Source: Elusimicrobia bacterium RIFOXYB2_FULL_48_7
Lineage (GTDB): Bacteria > Elusimicrobiota > Endomicrobiia > CG1-02-37-114 > XYA2-FULL-39-19
Length of the DNA stretch: 8,462 nt
Assembly: GCA_001800495.1 (NCBI GenBank)
Contig: MGVM01000083.1
Coordinates: 1-8,462, forward strand
Direction: 5' to 3'
The first letter of the stretch is position 1. The number at the start of each line of letters is the position of its first letter. The notes beneath the pieces were generated by a model that saw only the letters and a list, made by a program, of their open reading frames with translations, was not told the origin of the DNA and ran no database searches. Both the position numbers and the translations under genes were made by a program. Positions 6,660 through 8,462 of the stretch are shown here, piece after piece.

Positions 6660-6692
6660 AAAATAGCGGGCATATTATTGCGCCGCTATTTT
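6660..6692. terminator. bidirectional intrinsic terminator
   Basis: AAAATAGCGG (6660-6669) pairs perfectly with CCGCTATTTT (6683-6692) around a 13-base loop, within which GC and GC can add two pairs. T residues end the right arm and A residues precede the left arm (6657-6663), so both strands read as stem plus T tract. It closes the beta-helix/transporter transcript on the plus strand and the RNA-binding protein gene, ending at 6740, on the minus strand. Confidence 0.85.
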
Positions 6693-6739
6693 ATTGATTT
6701 CTATTCTTAATGAGCTGTTGCTACGATTTTACAACCGTA

Positions 6740-7132
6740 TTACCAACCGCCCCTGAAACCACCGCCACCACCACCGCTACGTCCGCCACGGCCGCCGCCA
6801 CCGCCACCGCCGCCGCGTCCACCACGGAAACCGCCGCCACCGCCGCTACCGCCGCGGAAACCGCCGCCACCACCGCTGCCGCCGCGATCTTCACGCGGGC
6901 GCGCTTCATTAACGGAAATTGCTTTGCCCTTTATGTCTTTCCCGTTAAGGGCTGCCATTGCTGCTGTCGCTTCTTCCTTGGCCGGCATCTCAACAAACCC
7001 AAATCCCCTGGATAAACCGGTGAATTTGTCCTTGATTACCGCCGAGGACTGCACCTTGCCGAACGCTTCAAACTCAACTCTTAAATCTTCTTCTGTTACA
7101 TCTTGTGACATGTTGCCTACGTACATATTCAT
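6740..7132 (-). CDS. RRM RNA-binding protein with glycine/arginine-rich tail
   Basis: A 130-residue protein with one RNA recognition motif (residues 2-78) and a low-complexity tail. RNP2 is MYVGNM (3-8) and RNP1 is RGFGFVEM (42-49), with the aromatic residues that stack on RNA bases. The tail (79-130) is almost only Gly, Arg, Ser and Phe, with three SGGGGGFRGG-like units (86-95, 96-105, about 119-129) and a final Trp. The layout matches cyanobacterial Rbp and other bacterial glycine-rich RRM proteins, which bind single-stranded RNA and are often linked to cold or mRNA handling. The ATG at 7132 is chosen because AAGGAGG sits seven bases upstream and the RRM begins at once; an in-frame ATG at 7162 overlaps the previous stop codon (TAATG), but its ribosome binding site would have to lie inside the upstream gene. 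The target RNA is unknown. Confidence 0.92.
   Translation of the reverse strand: MNMYVGNMSQDVTEEDLRVEFEAFGKVQSSAVIKDKFTGLSRGFGFVEMPAKEEATAAMAALNGKDIKGKAISVNEARPREDRGGSGGGGGFRGGSGGGGGFRGGRGGGGGGGGRGGRSGGGGGGFRGGW
6827..6886 (-). repeat. two 30-base tandem repeats coding the Gly/Arg-rich tail
   Basis: Two adjacent 30-base units (6827-6856 and 6857-6886) differ at only two positions and each codes a ten-residue Gly-rich, Phe-Arg-containing block. Further degenerate units lie toward 6754. Such GC-rich triplet-like DNA is prone to slippage, so the tail length may vary between strains, or the assembly may be imprecise here. Confidence 0.7.
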
Positions 7133-7139
7133 CGCGAAT

Positions 7140-7146
7140 CCTCCTT
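7140..7146 (-). promoter_or_regulatory. ribosome binding site (AAGGAGG) of the RNA-binding protein gene
   Basis: AAGGAGG ends seven bases before the ATG at 7132. It decides between that codon and the in-frame ATG at 7162, inside whose reading frame the motif itself would lie. Confidence 0.9.
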
Positions 7147-7160
7147 GTGCTTCTATTTTC

Positions 7161-7189
7161 ATTATGGCATATTATTCGGGGAAACACAA
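7161..7189 (-). promoter_or_regulatory. possible promoter of the RNA-binding protein gene
   Basis: On the minus strand TTGTGT (7184-7189) and CATAAT (7161-7166) are 17 bases apart, overlapping the last codons of the upstream GT-C-like gene. RNA would start near 7154, leaving a leader of about 22 bases with the ribosome binding site. The -35 box is poor (TTG matches only). Read-through from the upstream gene, whose stop codon is 29 bases before the start, is the alternative. Confidence 0.3.
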
Positions 7190-8462
7190 ACCTTAAAACC
7201 GCTCATTGCCATTGCCAGGCGCCTGCCGTCGCCGGGATTAACGTGAGCGCTCCTGGGGCTTTTTACGGTCCTGTACCTGAATTCTACGCTGTTTCTTCCT
7301 TTTTTAAGCATTGCCGCGGGCACCGTGGCCGAATAATCCGCCCACACCCCGGGAAGCTTCCGGCCGCATAAATACCTGCCGTTAACATATACCCGCAGGT
7401 TTTGGTCCCGGTCAAAGGGAAACCCTACCGCACGGAAACGTAATGTTTTATCTCCGGTTTTATTTGAAAAAAACGAGATGAGGGACCTGCGCCCCCTTGA
7501 CCAGTTCATGTAGAATTTATCCCCCCATAATTCCCTTTCATACCAGCCCTGTTCAAGCAGGGCCATGTTTGACTCGGCAGGAGCGCCGGCGCCTTGCGGG
7601 GCAACCATGAACACTTCAATCCCTTCCTTGTCATAAATTTTGCGCTTTTTCACGGGCATGTGGTTTTCAACATAGCGTTTTGCAGCCTGGTTTACAGCAT
7701 TCTTATGGACAATTATATACCTGATGTGCAACGCTTTGACAGTTTCCAGGGCGCTTTTGGCGTCCGGTTCTTCATAGAACTTCTCAAACGGGAGCTTTTT
7801 CTGGAGACAATGGATCTTGTTGAGCAGGGGCATGCTGAAATAGTGCTCGGGCTGCGTGGGCGCCCCGCGCGCTATAAAACCGGAAATCAACCTTTTGCCG
7901 TGTACGGTCTGCGCCAGCTGGTATTCCAGGGCGGCGGGCTCGGTTATATGCGAACCGGTTATATACCATTTCATGGGGATTTCAAGAAGAGTAAAATCGC
8001 CGGGCTCTTTTGCTATCTCGCTGTAGATTTCTGGCACCGAAAATTTATAAATTGGGTAAGGCGCGGGTAAAAACTCAAATATTACCAACCCTGAAAACGC
8101 GAAAAACGCCAGATTTCCCATCGGGGCCCAGGCCCGGGGTTTCAGGTACCGCTGGAAAATCATTTTGCATGCCCAGGCGACTGCAACTGAAAGGCACAGC
8201 ATGCCCATTATCACCAGGCGGCTGAAACACCTCATCCCGCTTAATCCGGGAATAAAAGTCATGATGTAGCCCGGCAGAGGGCAGATCTTGAATTCAACAC
8301 CGTAAACGTGGAGGAAAGGGCCCAGCGATAAAACAAAAAATGCCACAGCGCAATAAAACCAGAACTTTATCTGCCGCGGCACCGGGCGGAATTTAATAAA
8401 ACCAAAAACAACCAGGAATATAACGGTATAACCCGGGAACACCAGGTTTTCCGCCGGGCCGC
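7162..8462 (-). CDS. GT-C-like membrane protein, C-terminal part (runs off the window)
   Basis: The reading frame is open to the right edge and 432 residues are visible; the GTG at 8442 is an internal codon, not a start, since the frame continues upstream (GPAENL). The visible part begins in the last membrane segments and aligns by eye with the complete GT-C-like protein from about its residue 295. Matching blocks are LSLGPFLHVYG against ISLGPVLHVWG, GDFTLLEIPMKW against GDFTVLELPLDW, HGKRLISG against HDKRVIGG, MPLLNK against VPLINK, and a C-terminal domain with GWYERE, NWSRG, PFDRD and WADYS. It is thus a divergent paralogue, lacking here the N-terminal membrane half with the expected catalytic loop. 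The likely role is the same: sugar transfer from a lipid-linked donor outside the membrane. Its coding DNA is more GC-rich than that of the paralogue. The RNA-binding protein gene follows 29 bases after the stop. Confidence 0.8.
   Translation of the reverse strand, partial: GPAENLVFPGYTVIFLVVFGFIKFRPVPRQIKFWFYCAVAFFVLSLGPFLHVYGVEFKICPLPGYIMTFIPGLSGMRCFSRLVIMGMLCLSVAVAWACKMIFQRYLKPRAWAPMGNLAFFAFSGLVIFEFLPAPYPIYKFSVPEIYSEIAKEPGDFTLLEIPMKWYITGSHITEPAALEYQLAQTVHGKRLISGFIARGAPTQPEHYFSMPLLNKIHCLQKKLPFEKFYEEPDAKSALETVKALHIRYIIVHKNAVNQAAKRYVENHMPVKKRKIYDKEGIEVFMVAPQGAGAPAESNMALLEQGWYERELWGDKFYMNWSRGRRSLISFFSNKTGDKTLRFRAVGFPFDRDQNLRVYVNGRYLCGRKLPGVWADYSATVPAAMLKKGRNSVEFRYRTVKSPRSAHVNPGDGRRLAMAMSGFKVCVSPNNMP

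Noticed and set aside
6754..6890. A CRISPR-like or regulatory repeat array
   Set aside because: The repeats are in frame, code Gly/Arg/Phe units of one protein and have no unique spacers.
6710..7015. Forward-strand reading frame rich in Thr and Ala, about 100 residues
   Set aside because: It is the antisense of the glycine-rich tail; the low-complexity Thr/Ala composition comes from GGN codons read on the other strand, and no ribosome binding site precedes it.
8440..8442. GTG as start codon of the right-hand GT-C-like gene
   Set aside because: The frame stays open upstream to the window edge and aligns with the interior of the complete paralogue, so the gene is cut by the edge and not short.

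Overview
The window looks like chromosomal DNA from an uncultivated Gram-negative-type bacterium. Supporting signs are a secreted beta-helix protein with a signal peptide, polyprenyl-phosphate style glycosyltransferases, a bacterial RRM protein with a glycine/arginine-rich tail, and good AGGAGG ribosome binding sites. This gene mix resembles candidate-phylum genomes (Omnitrophota, Elusimicrobiota, Goldbacteria and similar), but nothing here fixes the taxon. I see no phage, insertion sequence, CRISPR array, tRNA or rRNA.

Layout. Positions 1-1110 (+) hold the possible last codons of an upstream gene and then a complete Gfo/Idh/MocA-family oxidoreductase. A strong two-way terminator at 1162-1196 separates it from a convergent two-gene operon on the minus strand (4126 down to 1218). 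That operon encodes a DPM1-like GT2 glycosyltransferase and, with an ATGA start/stop overlap, a 731-residue polytopic GT-C-like protein. It is driven by an extended -10 promoter at about 4153-4161. Going the other way from the same 131-base gap are a secreted right-handed beta-helix protein (4258-5691, +) and an EamA/DMT transporter (5700-6563, +). The convergent junction at 6564-6739 holds a nested imperfect palindrome of about 93 bases and a second two-way terminator. Beyond it, on the minus strand, are an RRM/RGG-type RNA-binding protein (7132 to 6740) and, upstream of that, the 3' part of a second GT-C-like gene that runs off the right edge.

How the parts fit. The GT2 plus GT-C pair suggests a module in which one enzyme loads a sugar on a polyprenyl phosphate and the membrane enzyme transfers it outside the membrane. 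The partial gene at the right edge is a divergent paralogue of the GT-C protein; both share a middle soluble segment and a C-terminal beta-sandwich-like domain. The oxidoreductase, beta-helix protein and transporter are compatible with sugar or cell-surface metabolism, but no pathway can be assigned. The GT operon is clearly more AT-rich than its neighbours, including its own paralogue, which suggests it arrived separately.
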